Shown: positions 34,747-44,018, counted from the first letter of the stretch. The stretch is 64,000 nucleotides of DNA from Nitrospira sp. (GCA_018242665.1 JAFEBL010000017.1:1-64000), one strand, 5' to 3'. Numbers and translations are program-made. The notes: generated by a model not told the origin, from the letters alone.

Positions 34747-35253
34747 ATGGTACGTCTTACGACTCACCGATTGGAATCCCCTCGGCAATGGTTGACCTCT
34801 CTCGCAATAGGATGCGGCGTCCTGTTGTGTGCACTTCCGGTGTTTGCTGCGGAAACGTCCGGCCCTTGGGAATGCTCCAACTACACGGGTGACGCGCACA
34901 CGCGATGCCTGCAGGCCTTCATTGAAATCCAGCGGGAAAAAATCTCGAAACTGGAGGCGGAAGTCCAGCTCCAGCAAAGCACCGTCGGCCAGTTGAAAGA
35001 CCAAACCGAACGGCAAAACGCCATGACGGCTGAGTTGCAGCGGCAGATGGCTCAACAATCGTCCGCTCCCTCGACCTATGCCTACGTGTCCCCCGGGATT
35101 GCTCCGGGATTGTTGTACGGATACCCGTCCGTCGGATTCGGCCTGTACCTGGGACGTCCGTGGATCTATGGTTCGCCGTTCTATGCGCGCCCTTATGCCT
35201 GGGGCCCACGTTTTTATCGTCCCTATTATGGACGATGGCATCGGCACTGGTAA
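34747..35253 (+). CDS. Exported coiled-coil protein with Tyr/Pro/Gly-rich tail
   Basis: The ATG follows AGGGAGGAG. The product has 168 residues: a signal peptide (ending VFAAETS), a short cysteine-containing segment (WECSNYTGDAHTRCLQA), a coiled coil (about residues 58-105, EKISKLEAEVQLQQS and similar) and a C-terminus rich in Tyr, Pro, Gly and Arg (GFGLYLGRPWIYGSP and more). This may be a surface-exposed or matrix component; nothing enzymatic is seen. I do not recognise the family. Confidence 0.72.
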   Translation: MVRLTTHRLESPRQWLTSLAIGCGVLLCALPVFAAETSGPWECSNYTGDAHTRCLQAFIEIQREKISKLEAEVQLQQSTVGQLKDQTERQNAMTAELQRQMAQQSSAPSTYAYVSPGIAPGLLYGYPSVGFGLYLGRPWIYGSPFYARPYAWGPRFYRPYYGRWHRHW

Positions 35254-35318
35254 CACCCCGTCCTCTACAGCCACGCCCTTACCTCATTTCCGCACCAAGT
35301 CTAATGACGCCAGGCAGG

Positions 35319-35340
35319 ACTGTATGCTAAACCATACAGT
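35319..35340. promoter_or_regulatory. Palindrome upstream of the ankyrin gene
   Basis: ACTGTATG and CATACAGT are perfect 8-bp arms around a 6-nt spacer, about 50 bp before the ankyrin gene's ATG. The position and symmetry suit a dimeric regulator site; a hairpin is also possible. No known consensus is matched. Confidence 0.45.
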
Positions 35341-35388
35341 CCCCATTCCCATCTCACGAGCAATCATCACGGGGACCCGTGTTTGGCT

Positions 35389-37368
35389 ATGCATCACAGC
35401 ACCGGCGTCGTCTGCGTCATTTTGCTCCTCACCTTCGCATGCCTGTCTCTCGTTGAGGCACGGCAAGCGGATGGGCGAGCACCAGCATCGAGCCACCAGC
35501 CACCTGAGCAACTTGCGATTCATAAGGCGCTGACTGAGGGATCTCCTGCAAGGGTTCAGGTCCTTCTCGATCGTGGCGCAGACATCGAGACACGAAACGA
35601 CCGTGGGGCCACCCCCCTGATCACGGCGTCGGCACATGGCAATCTCCCGCTGGTCAAACTGCTCCTTGCACAGGGCGCGCGAATCGATGCGGTAGACCGC
35701 GAGGGAAATACCGCGCTGCATGAAGCCAGTTTCCAGAGCCACCCGGCATGCGTCGAGGTACTGCTTGCCTCCGGCGCTCCGACCACCGGCCACAACGCCT
35801 TCGGATTTTCGCCACTCCACCAAGCAGTCAGGCGCTTTTGGGAAACCGACGGTGAATCCAGGACGGACCGGCTGACCCGGCAGGCTCAAGTGATCAGCCA
35901 ACTTCTTCGTCATGGGGCCGATCCGGACACTCGTGACGATGCCGGCAGAACTCCAGCCACGCTGGCCGAGGACAACAATAATGCTTCGCTGCGACAGGCC
36001 TTTCGTCTGCTCTCTGCCCCGGTCACGCAGACGGCGATAACAACCACAAGACCACCATCGGGAGACGCAGCACCACCTCGCGCGGCAGTCACTCCGGAAC
36101 AGACCCATGCGTCACCTCCAACCAATGATATGTCCGACAACCAAATTGGCGAGCGCCTCGCTCCAGCGGAGCCGCCACAGCTCGATTCGCATCACACAAC
36201 GCCTTCACCGTTCCCTCCTCCAGGCGAGTCGCGGGAACGGGAAACGACACCGGATGCGCCAGTCATGTCGCTTCCGTCATCGGCATCAGCACAGTCGCCG
36301 TCAGGCACTACCACGACGCCTTTGCGCGAAACAGTCGCCACCTCACCCGCTTCCATAGCACCGAATCAGGACGCCCCCGCAGCATCTTCGTCGATTGGGA
36401 TGCAACCACCGACCCCCGCCCTGTCTACACAACACCCGGTTGACTCGTCGGCCACGACCGCTGGATCATCCCACCCAACCTTACAAGCCGAAGACATGGC
36501 GATCGCCGCTCCAACATCGACGGCCCAGGCCCCAATCCCATCCGAACAGTCATGGAAGCCGGCGAGACTCCAGTCATCCGCTGCTCCGACTTCTCCACCC
36601 GACCCGGCTCACGCACAACATGTGACGCCCCCGGCCTTGACCGAAGAGCGACGCAGCCACATTCCGGCAGCGCCACCTCTTGAGCACACAGCCCCCAGAA
36701 CGGCGCAGGCGGAGATGACTGCGCTCGAGGCCTTCGGATCCGAACGGCCGCCCCACGCACCATCGACATGGGCCAGGCCCCAGACAGCATCGCCGGCTCT
36801 CGACCAGCCCTCCACATCCACCTCACTACGCCCCCTCTCCACCAGTGACGAGACGCCGGATGCTGCAACACCCCACTCTCACTGGATTACGCAATCTCTC
36901 GGTTTTGGACTCGGTTTGGGATGGACCCACAACCTGGGCCCGCGGCGGGTGGAATCCGTGAGCGTCGTGAACCGTATCGTCCGCATTGATGAGGAGCGAA
37001 ACGACTGGGTCCGCGTGATGCCGGAAGTCCATCTCTGGATTGATCGATGGGACGAGCAACGATGGAGTTGGGGGCCGTTTCTCGCCGTCGCGCCGGGAGC
37101 CCGGATTATCGATGCTGTGGGAGGGGGACTCATGCTCGGCTACCGACCGCATCGGGGTGATCGTTATAGTTTCAACCTCGGTATTGGTGGCACACTCGAT
37201 CTGGACGCTCGGGTGCTGGGTGACGGCCTCGTAGCCAATGAACCCCTGCCGCCGCGAGAAACCAGCGCCCGCACCAAACACACCACCGCTGCCGGCCTGC
37301 TTATCCTTTTCTCCGTGGGATGGGATCTGTCGGCGGCCCGGGAGCTCCAGGCAGCGGATTTGAAATAA
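35389..37368 (+). CDS. Ankyrin-repeat protein fused by a Pro/Ser/Thr linker to an outer-membrane-like domain
   Basis: ATG 35389 (659 aa) is chosen over TTG 35383. Signal peptide about 1-25. Ankyrin repeats cover about 40-205 (LLDRGADIETRNDRGATPLITASAHGN, LLLAQGARIDAVDREGNTALHEA, and a third with HGADPDTRDDAGRTPATLA). Residues about 210-490 are a low-complexity Pro/Ser/Thr/Ala linker. The last 160 residues look like a beta domain (GFGLGLGWTHNLGPRRVES, LMLGYRPHRGDRYSFNLGIGG, LLILFSVGWDLS), compatible with a porin-like or outer-membrane-associated barrel. Such a chimera would place ankyrin repeats in the periplasm. Function unknown. Confidence 0.8.
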   Translation: MHHSTGVVCVILLLTFACLSLVEARQADGRAPASSHQPPEQLAIHKALTEGSPARVQVLLDRGADIETRNDRGATPLITASAHGNLPLVKLLLAQGARIDAVDREGNTALHEASFQSHPACVEVLLASGAPTTGHNAFGFSPLHQAVRRFWETDGESRTDRLTRQAQVISQLLRHGADPDTRDDAGRTPATLAEDNNNASLRQAFRLLSAPVTQTAITTTRPPSGDAAPPRAAVTPEQTHASPPTNDMSDNQIGERLAPAEPPQLDSHHTTPSPFPPPGESRERETTPDAPVMSLPSSASAQSPSGTTTTPLRETVATSPASIAPNQDAPAASSSIGMQPPTPALSTQHPVDSSATTAGSSHPTLQAEDMAIAAPTSTAQAPIPSEQSWKPARLQSSAAPTSPPDPAHAQHVTPPALTEERRSHIPAAPPLEHTAPRTAQAEMTALEAFGSERPPHAPSTWARPQTASPALDQPSTSTSLRPLSTSDETPDAATPHSHWITQSLGFGLGLGWTHNLGPRRVESVSVVNRIVRIDEERNDWVRVMPEVHLWIDRWDEQRWSWGPFLAVAPGARIIDAVGGGLMLGYRPHRGDRYSFNLGIGGTLDLDARVLGDGLVANEPLPPRETSARTKHTTAAGLLILFSVGWDLSAARELQAADLK

Positions 37369-37461
37369 GGCCGCGGCCGTGCGGGCACCCAAGGGGAATT
37401 CACCCGCGATTGACGCCACGACTCGAATCCGACTAAGGTGTCCCTCATAAGGAGCGCTTTG

Positions 37462-38406
37462 ATGACAGGCCGCGCGCAATTTCCGAATGAGCAGACTGAG
37501 ACTGGCGAATTCAAACGGCAGGACGACGCCTTCCGTCAGTGGGTGACCGCGGACGGCCGTTCCGGATACCCCGCCGAAACCGGACGGTATCATCTGTACG
37601 TATCACTGGCCTGTCCCTGGGCGCATCGCACGATCATCGTCCGCAAACTCAAGCAATTGGAGTCGGTCATCGGCATGACCGTAGTGGACCCCATTCGCGA
37701 TGAACAGGGCTGGGCTTTTCGTAGCGGCCAAGGTCACTCCGTCGATCCGATCAATGGATTTCACTTCCTGAGCGAGGCCTATCGCCTGACCGACTCCGCC
37801 TACCGGGGACGCGTCACCGTTCCAGTCCTCTGGGATACCGTCACCAAGCGAATCGTAAGCAACTCTGATGACGATCTTATGCGGATGCTCAATGGGGAGT
37901 TCAATCGCTTTACCGCGAGTCCGCTCGATCTCTACCCCACGGCGCTCCGCCGGGAGATCGACGAGATGAATACGTTCCTCTATGAGCAGGTGAATAACGG
38001 CGTCTACCGGGCGGGATTCGCGACATCGCAACGGGTCTATGAACGGGCGGCTCGCTCACTCTTCGCAGCGCTGGACCAACTGGAGACAAAGCTGAGCCAA
38101 CACCGCTATCTGTTTGGCAGGCAGTTCGTCGAATCCGATTGGCGACTCTTCGTCACCTTGATCCGGTTCGATGCGGTGTACCATGGGCATTTTAAATGTA
38201 ATGTCCGACGCATCATCGACTACCCGAATCTTTCCGGCTACCTCAAGGATCTGTACCAGGTGAACGGGATCGCGGACACCGTGAATTTCGACCATATCAA
38301 ACGGCACTACTACATGACCCACGACGACATCAATCCCACCCGCATCGTTCCCATCGGACCACAGCTGGATCTGGAGAGCCCGCACGGAAGAGACACACTT
38401 TCCTGA
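37462..38406 (+). CDS. Glutathionyl-hydroquinone reductase (Ecm4/YqjG-type GST)
   Basis: ATG 37462 has AAGGAG eight bases upstream; an in-frame GTG at 37438 is less likely. The 314-residue protein has the GSH-hydroquinone reductase signature LACPWAHRT (Cys is the nucleophile), then GSVDPINGF-like segments and LYPTALRREIDEMNTFLYEQVNNGVYRAGFA, and a GST C-domain with FVESDWRLFVTLIRFDAVY. These enzymes reduce glutathionyl-quinones. It is a monocistronic-looking gene after the ankyrin gene, with 93 bp between. Confidence 0.9.
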   Translation: MTGRAQFPNEQTETGEFKRQDDAFRQWVTADGRSGYPAETGRYHLYVSLACPWAHRTIIVRKLKQLESVIGMTVVDPIRDEQGWAFRSGQGHSVDPINGFHFLSEAYRLTDSAYRGRVTVPVLWDTVTKRIVSNSDDDLMRMLNGEFNRFTASPLDLYPTALRREIDEMNTFLYEQVNNGVYRAGFATSQRVYERAARSLFAALDQLETKLSQHRYLFGRQFVESDWRLFVTLIRFDAVYHGHFKCNVRRIIDYPNLSGYLKDLYQVNGIADTVNFDHIKRHYYMTHDDINPTRIVPIGPQLDLESPHGRDTLS

Positions 38407-38717
38407 GCCCCACCTCCTGGCTCCATGCTGAACCGAACGGCACGCTTACCCATCCTGGAGGCCGGACAGGCTTTCCCTTCGGCAAGGCTACAAACGAGTC
38501 CGCGGGATCTTCGCAGGCGGCTCAAAATGGCTGTCCCGCAAGGCCGCAGGCGAGTCAAAACCGGAGGCGTACCCGCAGGGGTACGTCGAGGATTTTGACG
38601 AGCCGAGAACGACGCGGGCGGCCATTTTCAGCCGCCTGCCCAAGAATTTTCTTGAGCCGCACCGGCTCGCTGGCATATGGTGAGCCTAGTCATGCTGTTC
38701 AGCAGAAAGGATCCCCT
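38407..38717. other. Gene-free stretch (311 bp)
   Basis: This gap between the reductase and the FKBP gene carries no convincing coding region. Most of it is occupied by the palindromic repeat described separately, with the FKBP leader and its AAAGGA ribosome site at the right end. The left 100 bp show no structure I recognise. Confidence 0.7.
38514..38638. repeat. Long imperfect intergenic palindrome (REP/MITE-like)
   Basis: Outer arms CAGGCGGCTCAAAATGGC and GCCATTTTCAGCCGCCTG match at 17 of 18 positions. Inner segments also pair in places (CCCGC with GCGGG, GTCAAAA with TTTTGAC, and GTACC with GGTAC around the centre). The whole 125 bp can fold as a long cruciform or RNA stem. Layout and sequence recall the dispersed palindromic repeats of Nitrospira genomes; no second copy is visible in this window. 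There are no open reading frames of interest inside. Confidence 0.8.
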
Positions 38718-39395
38718 ATGCGCCATGTGACCGGTGCCGTGTCCGCCGTTGTGCTCCTCATGTCCTCGCTCAGTTGGGCAGCCGCCCCAGAGCCGGCCAA
38801 TGATGAGCAGAAAACGTTGTACGCTCTGGGTGTCGCCATCAGTCAATCACTCACGCCATTCACCTTGAACGAATCGGAACTTGAATTCGTCAAATCCGGG
38901 CTTGCCGACGGAGTCTTGAAGCGATCGCAGAAGGTGGATCTGCAAGTGTACGGGCCGAAAATTCAGCAACTGCAGCAGGTTCGCTCCAATGCGTTGGCCG
39001 ACATTGAGAAGAAAGCCGGGGCTGCATTCTTAACCAAAGCCGCGGCCGAACCTGGCGCCCACAAAACAGAGTCGGGCGCCATCGTCACGACCATCAAGGA
39101 AGGCAAGGGAGCGACCCCGAAGGCCGCAGATACGGTGAAGGTGCATTACCATGGCACCCTGATCGACGGGACGGTCTTCGATAGTTCCGTCAAACGGGGC
39201 GAACCGGCCACGTTCCCGTTGAACCAGGTCATCAAGTGCTGGACCGAAGCCGTGCAACTCATCAAGGTCGGCGGCAAGAGCAAGCTGGTCTGCCCGTCCG
39301 GCATCGCCTATGGCGACCGTGGGTCACCCCCAGTCATCAAGCCAGGAGCCACCTTGGTCTTTGAAGTGGAATTGCTTGATATCGTGAAGCAATAG
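38718..39395 (+). CDS. FKBP-type peptidyl-prolyl isomerase (FkpA/Mip-like)
   Basis: ATG 38718 follows AAAGGA; the frame continues upstream into the repeat without a ribosome site. The 225-residue protein has a signal peptide (ending SWAAAPE), an N-terminal dimerising helical domain (about 30-105, ALGVAISQSLTPF) and a C-terminal FKBP domain (VKVHYHGTLIDGTVFDSSVKRG, PSGIAYGDRG, LVFEVELLDIV). It folds periplasmic proteins by prolyl isomerisation. It is followed by a good stem-loop. Confidence 0.94.
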   Translation: MRHVTGAVSAVVLLMSSLSWAAAPEPANDEQKTLYALGVAISQSLTPFTLNESELEFVKSGLADGVLKRSQKVDLQVYGPKIQQLQQVRSNALADIEKKAGAAFLTKAAAEPGAHKTESGAIVTTIKEGKGATPKAADTVKVHYHGTLIDGTVFDSSVKRGEPATFPLNQVIKCWTEAVQLIKVGGKSKLVCPSGIAYGDRGSPPVIKPGATLVFEVELLDIVKQ

Positions 39396-39408
39396 CCTCG
39401 CGCATTCG

Positions 39409-39442
39409 GACGCATCCGTCGGTCATCGCTGGCGGATGCGTC
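39409..39442 (+). terminator. Intrinsic-terminator-like hairpin after FKBP gene
   Basis: GACGCATCCG and CGGATGCGTC form a perfect 10-bp stem around a 14-nt loop, 13 bp after the stop, followed by a T-rich run (TTCCATATTTTCC). This is the best terminator candidate in the window. Confidence 0.7.
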
Positions 39443-39580
39443 TTCCATATTTTCCTTCCTCATCTCATTAAGTATTGTTCGGACCACGCCGATAAGGTAC
39501 CAGAGCCGAGGGCGTGCGCCTGGATGCGCGACCAATCCGCACCGCATGTGCCAGCCGACCGGCAGTTGGAGTGCCGACCC

Positions 39581-40519
39581 ATGCTGACGCAGATACAGCT
39601 TCCTCCGCATCCGCAACTCTTGTTAGTGGATGACTCGCCCGTCAATCTCGACATCCTGACCCACCACCTGCGCGACAAAGACTATGTCTGCGTGACGGCA
39701 CCGAGCGGCATGCGCGCATGGGAACTCTTGGACAAGGAGCCCGATCGGTTTTACGCCGTGGTGCTTGACCGCATGATGCCCGAAATGGACGGCATCGAGG
39801 TGCTCAAGCGAATGAAAGCGCATCCGGTACTGAGTCAGGTCCCGGTTATCATGCAGACCGCGGCCGGCACCCAACAGCAGATCCTGGAGGGTTTGCAGGC
39901 CGGCGCCTACTACTATCTGGTGAAACCCTACGACAAAGCCACGCTGCTGGCGATCGTCGATGCGGCCGTGCGTGATCACAGCAACTACTTGGAGATACGA
40001 CACGACCTCCGCCGCACGACCGCCACCATGAGATTGCTGGAGTCGGCCACCTTCACGTTCAAATCGCCAGACGAAGCCAAGAACATGGCCACGCTGCTGG
40101 CGCATGCCTATCCAGATCCCAACCGCGTGGTCACCGGCATTCTTGAACTCACCTTGAACGCCGTCGAGCATGGCAACTTGGAGATTGGGTACGCGCAGAA
40201 AACGCAACTCATCGAGGAAGACAAGCTGGACGAAGAAATCAGGCGCCGTTTGAGCGACCCGCTGTATGCCTCCCGAGTAGTGACGGCTCACTTTGCCCGT
40301 CATCCCACGAAGCTATCCCTCCAAATCAGCGACCAGGGCAAGGGCTTTGATTGGAAAAAATATTTGGACTTCGATCCTGACCGCGCGTTCGATACCCATG
40401 GCCGCGGCATTGCCATGGCCAACAAGCTCAGCTTTGACCAGATCGAGTACCGCGGCACAGGCAACCGAGTCATCACGGTGCTCGACCTCATTCCTGTCCC
40501 GGAAGAGCTCGTCGCATAA
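39581..40519 (+). CDS. Receiver-HATPase regulator (anti-sigma-like kinase domain)
   Basis: ATG 39581 has GGAG nine bases upstream; ATG 39524 in the same frame is the alternative. The N-terminal part is a CheY-like receiver (LLLVDDSPVNLDIL, phospho-Asp in VLDRMMPEMDG, YYLVKPYDKA). A connecting helix leads to a GHKL ATPase domain from about residue 190 (ILELTLNAVEHGN with the N-box, ISDQGKGFDW, HGRGIAMANKL) of the RsbW/anti-sigma type, without a HisKA domain. This arrangement fits partner-switching control by a phospho-receiver. No anti-sigma partner or sigma factor is adjacent. Confidence 0.85.
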   Translation: MLTQIQLPPHPQLLLVDDSPVNLDILTHHLRDKDYVCVTAPSGMRAWELLDKEPDRFYAVVLDRMMPEMDGIEVLKRMKAHPVLSQVPVIMQTAAGTQQQILEGLQAGAYYYLVKPYDKATLLAIVDAAVRDHSNYLEIRHDLRRTTATMRLLESATFTFKSPDEAKNMATLLAHAYPDPNRVVTGILELTLNAVEHGNLEIGYAQKTQLIEEDKLDEEIRRRLSDPLYASRVVTAHFARHPTKLSLQISDQGKGFDWKKYLDFDPDRAFDTHGRGIAMANKLSFDQIEYRGTGNRVITVLDLIPVPEELVA

Positions 40520-40593
40520 ACCGCATCCCCACCGATCCACGCTTCTGTTCCCTCTCGACCACGTCTTGCAGGGCCTGTCGCCAACGCGCTTCC

Positions 40594-41994
40594 CTATCGG
40601 ATCGTGACGTGTGACACCTGGTACCAGCGATCCGTCCGCTTCCCCTCGATCGCCAAGTCGACATATGCAGTCCGCCCATCCTCGGCCAGCACGGCAAGAT
40701 CGAGTGCATAGATTCCCGGAGACAGCGTAGTCGGTACCATGAACGCGTCCTGAGCCAGATGCGACGCACCCGGTAACCACTGTTTCACATCGGCCGAACT
40801 TGTCCACTGCGCCACTATCTGATCCTGGACGGACCGCAATCGGTAGGCCAACGGCCAGGCATGGTAGACCGGCGCCACGCCCTTGTTTTCCCAACGTGAC
40901 TGGAGCATCAGGCTCTCACCGGCACGAGCAGCAGCCGGATGTGCAATCTCAGCCGGCACCAGCCGATACCCAATCTTCTTCAAAAACTCGTTGATGCGAG
41001 GCCGCCAGGCAACAGGAATGGGTTTCGACTTGGCATTGAGCACGGACACGTGCCACTCCAGTCCCTTGTTCAAAATCCGATCGAGATCGAATCCTCGCTC
41101 ATACCATTCGTGGATGTAGCCGCACACTTCCATCTGCACAGGCCCGCGTTTCCACGCATCGGCCACGACCTGCGCCTCCAAAACCGGGGCATAGGCATGC
41201 TCCATATGATTCCAGCTCGGAGAGAAGTAGCCATAGTCGCCGAAACAATCACCTCGCCAACCAGCTCCCCGCGCCGTCGCATACTGCAATTGCCCGCCGT
41301 GCAGCATCACCAGTGGAGTACCGGCAAAATATTTGAAATACCAATCGGTAACGGCGAGTTGATTCGCTTCGCTCGGGAAATAGGCCTGGCATTGCGCTTC
41401 CACCCCCTCGCAACAGGCGGTGTTCCATTCGCCCCAGCAACCGATTGATCCGATATCCACGTGATCGATGTCGAGTGAGTGTCCGTACCGTTCGCCGAAT
41501 GCGCGAATGAGCCGTTCGTGATACTCGAGAAAGATGGGGTTGTTGTAGTCGGGGAAAATGCCGTCCGACTCTTTGACACTGCCCACGCCCTTGCTCAGTA
41601 CCCATTGCGGCGTGCCGGTCTTGTACTCGGAGACGATCCGAATAGCGAGTGTCTCGCCTTTGGCTTTCGCTTGTGCGATCACGCGATCAACCAAGGCAAA
41701 GTTGTACTGCCCTTCCACCGGTTCGAGCTCTGCCCATGGCCAGCGAAAATAGGCCACCGTCGTGTGCGGATACTCCTCAGCCTGAGGCGGATGGCCGAAG
41801 CCGAAATGAAAATCTGCGAACCCCATCCCCGGGTTGTCCAGCACATCGTCGATCTCATGAGGATGCACCGTCACAATCTTCTCCGTGGCCGTCCCCGCCG
41901 CCCGGTCCGGTCCGGCATTCAGGGGAGACACGCAGGCAGCCAGGGTCAGCCCCAGCATCAGTAGCAGCGCCCGTTTCCATCCCTCGTTCTGCAT
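40594..41994 (-). CDS. DUF4832-type TIM-barrel lipoprotein
   Basis: ATG 41994 has AGGG at good spacing; an ATG 15 bases further upstream lacks it. The 466-residue protein has a lipoprotein signal (LTLAACVS). The central domain resembles GH42/beta-galactosidase-like barrels (LDNPGMGFADFHFG, WPWAELEPVEGQYNFALVDRV, DIGSIGCWGEWNTACCEG), and the C-terminal part matches DUF4832 (RLVPAEIAHPAAARAGESLMLQ, LAYRLRSVQDQIVAQW). It is likely an envelope glycoside hydrolase or carbohydrate binder. The WGEWN-type acidic residue is a plausible catalytic acid. It converges on the REC-HATPase gene. Confidence 0.8.
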   Translation of the reverse strand: MQNEGWKRALLLMLGLTLAACVSPLNAGPDRAAGTATEKIVTVHPHEIDDVLDNPGMGFADFHFGFGHPPQAEEYPHTTVAYFRWPWAELEPVEGQYNFALVDRVIAQAKAKGETLAIRIVSEYKTGTPQWVLSKGVGSVKESDGIFPDYNNPIFLEYHERLIRAFGERYGHSLDIDHVDIGSIGCWGEWNTACCEGVEAQCQAYFPSEANQLAVTDWYFKYFAGTPLVMLHGGQLQYATARGAGWRGDCFGDYGYFSPSWNHMEHAYAPVLEAQVVADAWKRGPVQMEVCGYIHEWYERGFDLDRILNKGLEWHVSVLNAKSKPIPVAWRPRINEFLKKIGYRLVPAEIAHPAAARAGESLMLQSRWENKGVAPVYHAWPLAYRLRSVQDQIVAQWTSSADVKQWLPGASHLAQDAFMVPTTLSPGIYALDLAVLAEDGRTAYVDLAIEGKRTDRWYQVSHVTIR

Positions 41995-42135
41995 ACCTGA
42001 CCCTTTCATCGATGATGCGCCGGCCGACTCCCCGTCGAAGGCGCGGCACGTCAGCCCTCCCTCTGCTACATCTGACTGTAGGGTCGCGCCGTAAAGTATG
42101 GTAGGGTACGCGCCCAGGCCGAAGGAATACGAGAC

Positions 42136-43020
42136 ATGCCCTATTGGTTCTCAGCCGCTTCCCGTTCAGATTCCGTGGTCATCACCGGCGCCTCGAGTGG
42201 CATCGGGGCTGCGTGCGCCCTGGCATTGGACAAAATCGGGTATCGCGTCTTCGCCGGCATTCGCACCCCCGCCGACGGCGAGCGGCTCCAGCAGCAGGCC
42301 GGTCCCCGTCTGATGCCCATCCGGCTCGACGTGACGGATCCCGCCTCCATCTCCGCCGCCAGCCATACCGTGGCCGCCATGGTGGGAGATCGCGGCCTCG
42401 CCGGACTGGTCAATAACGCCGGCATCGGCGTCGCGGGGCCGATCGAACTCTTACCCCTCGCGGACTGGCGACGTCAATTCGAGGTGAATGTCTTCGGCCT
42501 CATTGCCGTCACACAAACGTTCCTGCCGTTGGTCCGCGCGGGGCGAGGGCGCATCATCAACATGGGCTCGATCGCCGGACGCGCCTCCATGCCGTTTATG
42601 GCCCCCTATGCCGCCTCCAAACATGCGCTGGAAGCGATCACCGATGCACTGCGCCTCGAATTGCAGCCCTGGGGCATCCGTGTGACGCTGATTACGCCAG
42701 GGGCGATTGCCACACCGATTTGGAGCAAGACCAGGAAAGAAGTCGACACCTGGGATGCCACGTGGAGCCAGGATCTCAAAAACATGTACAAGGAAGGATT
42801 CACACGCATCAAGGAAGCCGCCACGGCGGCCGGCGAACAAGCTCAACCGGCCGGAACGGTCACGGCGGCCGTCGCGCATGCGCTTCGGTCGCGCTGGCCA
42901 AAAACCCGGTATCTCGTCGGTTCCGACGCCGCTATTCGAGCCTATCTCGCCTTACTGCTTCCCGACCGGCTCAACGACTGGATCATCACCCGCATCGTCA
43001 AATTGCCCGCGCGCCGCTGA
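42136..43020 (+). CDS. Classical SDR oxidoreductase
   Basis: The 294-residue protein has the coenzyme loop TGASSGIG, the NNAGIG segment, the catalytic Ser in NMGSIAGRAS, and Tyr-x3-Lys in YAASKHAL, followed by TPGAIATPIW. It is likely an NADP(H)-linked alcohol or keto reductase. The start ATG follows GAAGGAATACGAGAC. Neighbours are unrelated lipoproteins on the other strand, so no pathway is implied. Confidence 0.93.
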   Translation: MPYWFSAASRSDSVVITGASSGIGAACALALDKIGYRVFAGIRTPADGERLQQQAGPRLMPIRLDVTDPASISAASHTVAAMVGDRGLAGLVNNAGIGVAGPIELLPLADWRRQFEVNVFGLIAVTQTFLPLVRAGRGRIINMGSIAGRASMPFMAPYAASKHALEAITDALRLELQPWGIRVTLITPGAIATPIWSKTRKEVDTWDATWSQDLKNMYKEGFTRIKEAATAAGEQAQPAGTVTAAVAHALRSRWPKTRYLVGSDAAIRAYLALLLPDRLNDWIITRIVKLPARR

Positions 43021-43025
43021 CCCGA

Positions 43026-43817
43026 TCACCGCTGAGCCGCCCGCACCATATCAATCACCTGTCCTTGTCCGTCGAGAAAGATCGTAATCGACTCGTTGGG
43101 CTCCAGTTGTTCGATCGCCGGCTGAAGGAGGGCCCGAACTGGGAAGGATTGAATGTCGTCAAGCTTCATTCGCAGACGCATTCGTCCGTCGCCGATCGTG
43201 ACAAAGGCGCCGTCGACACGTCGCTGCGGTGCCGGCGGAGAGGTGCCAATCCCCAGCATGCGCGGCTTCCCCAACGACAATACATCCACCAATAGATAGG
43301 CTCGATCCACGGCGAAGTCGGCCGCTTCGCCGACCTCAAGCGCAGCCAGCTTCTCCATCGCCACCGCCCGAGCGTAGAACCCCACATCACGCCCCGAATC
43401 CAAACGAATCGTCACCCGTTCCTTCTGAGGATTGAACATCTTGCCTAACGAACCGCGAAACACTTTGGTCGGCGGCGTCTCTGCCGGTCGCTGATAGGCC
43501 ACGATCTCATCGTGATCGTTCACCATGATCTCGACGGCATGACCGACCTGCAGCCCGCGGGCTTCGTCACCCCCGGCTTCAAGGGAGAGGTACCGCGGAC
43601 TCCGTTCACCAGTCTCGACCTCCACTCGATCCCCCATCATGCCGCGGATCGTCCCCTTCAAGAGCTTCGCGCTCGCCAGGATTCCAGGCACCGGCTTGAG
43701 TTCCTCAATACTGAGGCCGGACATCAATTTGGCCGAACTTCCGCATCCAGCCGTTGCGAAAGTCAGAATCAACAGCCCGGCCATCAGGGCAGATCCGGTT
43801 CGACGCGCATCCATCAT
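43026..43817 (-). CDS. Hypothetical envelope lipoprotein
   Basis: The 263-residue protein has a signal peptide with lipobox TAGC, then a two-part beta-rich body. Features are TIRGMMGDRVEVETGERSPRYLSLEAG and VTIRLDSGRDVGFYARAV, in which OB/SH3-like beta-strand repeats alternate with Gly turns. GGGAG precedes ATG by seven bases. I do not recognise the family. It faces the SDR gene convergently with only 5 bp between stops. Confidence 0.75.
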   Translation of the reverse strand: MMDARRTGSALMAGLLILTFATAGCGSSAKLMSGLSIEELKPVPGILASAKLLKGTIRGMMGDRVEVETGERSPRYLSLEAGGDEARGLQVGHAVEIMVNDHDEIVAYQRPAETPPTKVFRGSLGKMFNPQKERVTIRLDSGRDVGFYARAVAMEKLAALEVGEAADFAVDRAYLLVDVLSLGKPRMLGIGTSPPAPQRRVDGAFVTIGDGRMRLRMKLDDIQSFPVRALLQPAIEQLEPNESITIFLDGQGQVIDMVRAAQR

Positions 43818-44018
43818 GCATTCACTCCCATGGTGACCGATGTTAGACCAAACCAGCCTCGGGATGCGAGACGTTCACGTCGCGAGGCCGACAGCCATGC
43901 CCTTCGCATCACTCACTCCTTCAACCCATTGTCCGCCTGTGATCGGCGTGCCTTTCCGCTGGGCTTCCTCCAACAGGTGTGCTAGAACGCCCGCATCGTC
44001 TCGAAGGACTGATGATCC

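Noticed and set aside
43875-43995. Minus-strand stretch that looks somewhat protein-like (ends GMAVGLAT)
   Set aside because: It could be a gene remnant in the 201-bp gap, but it only exists as the tail of an antisense frame, and I recognise no family.
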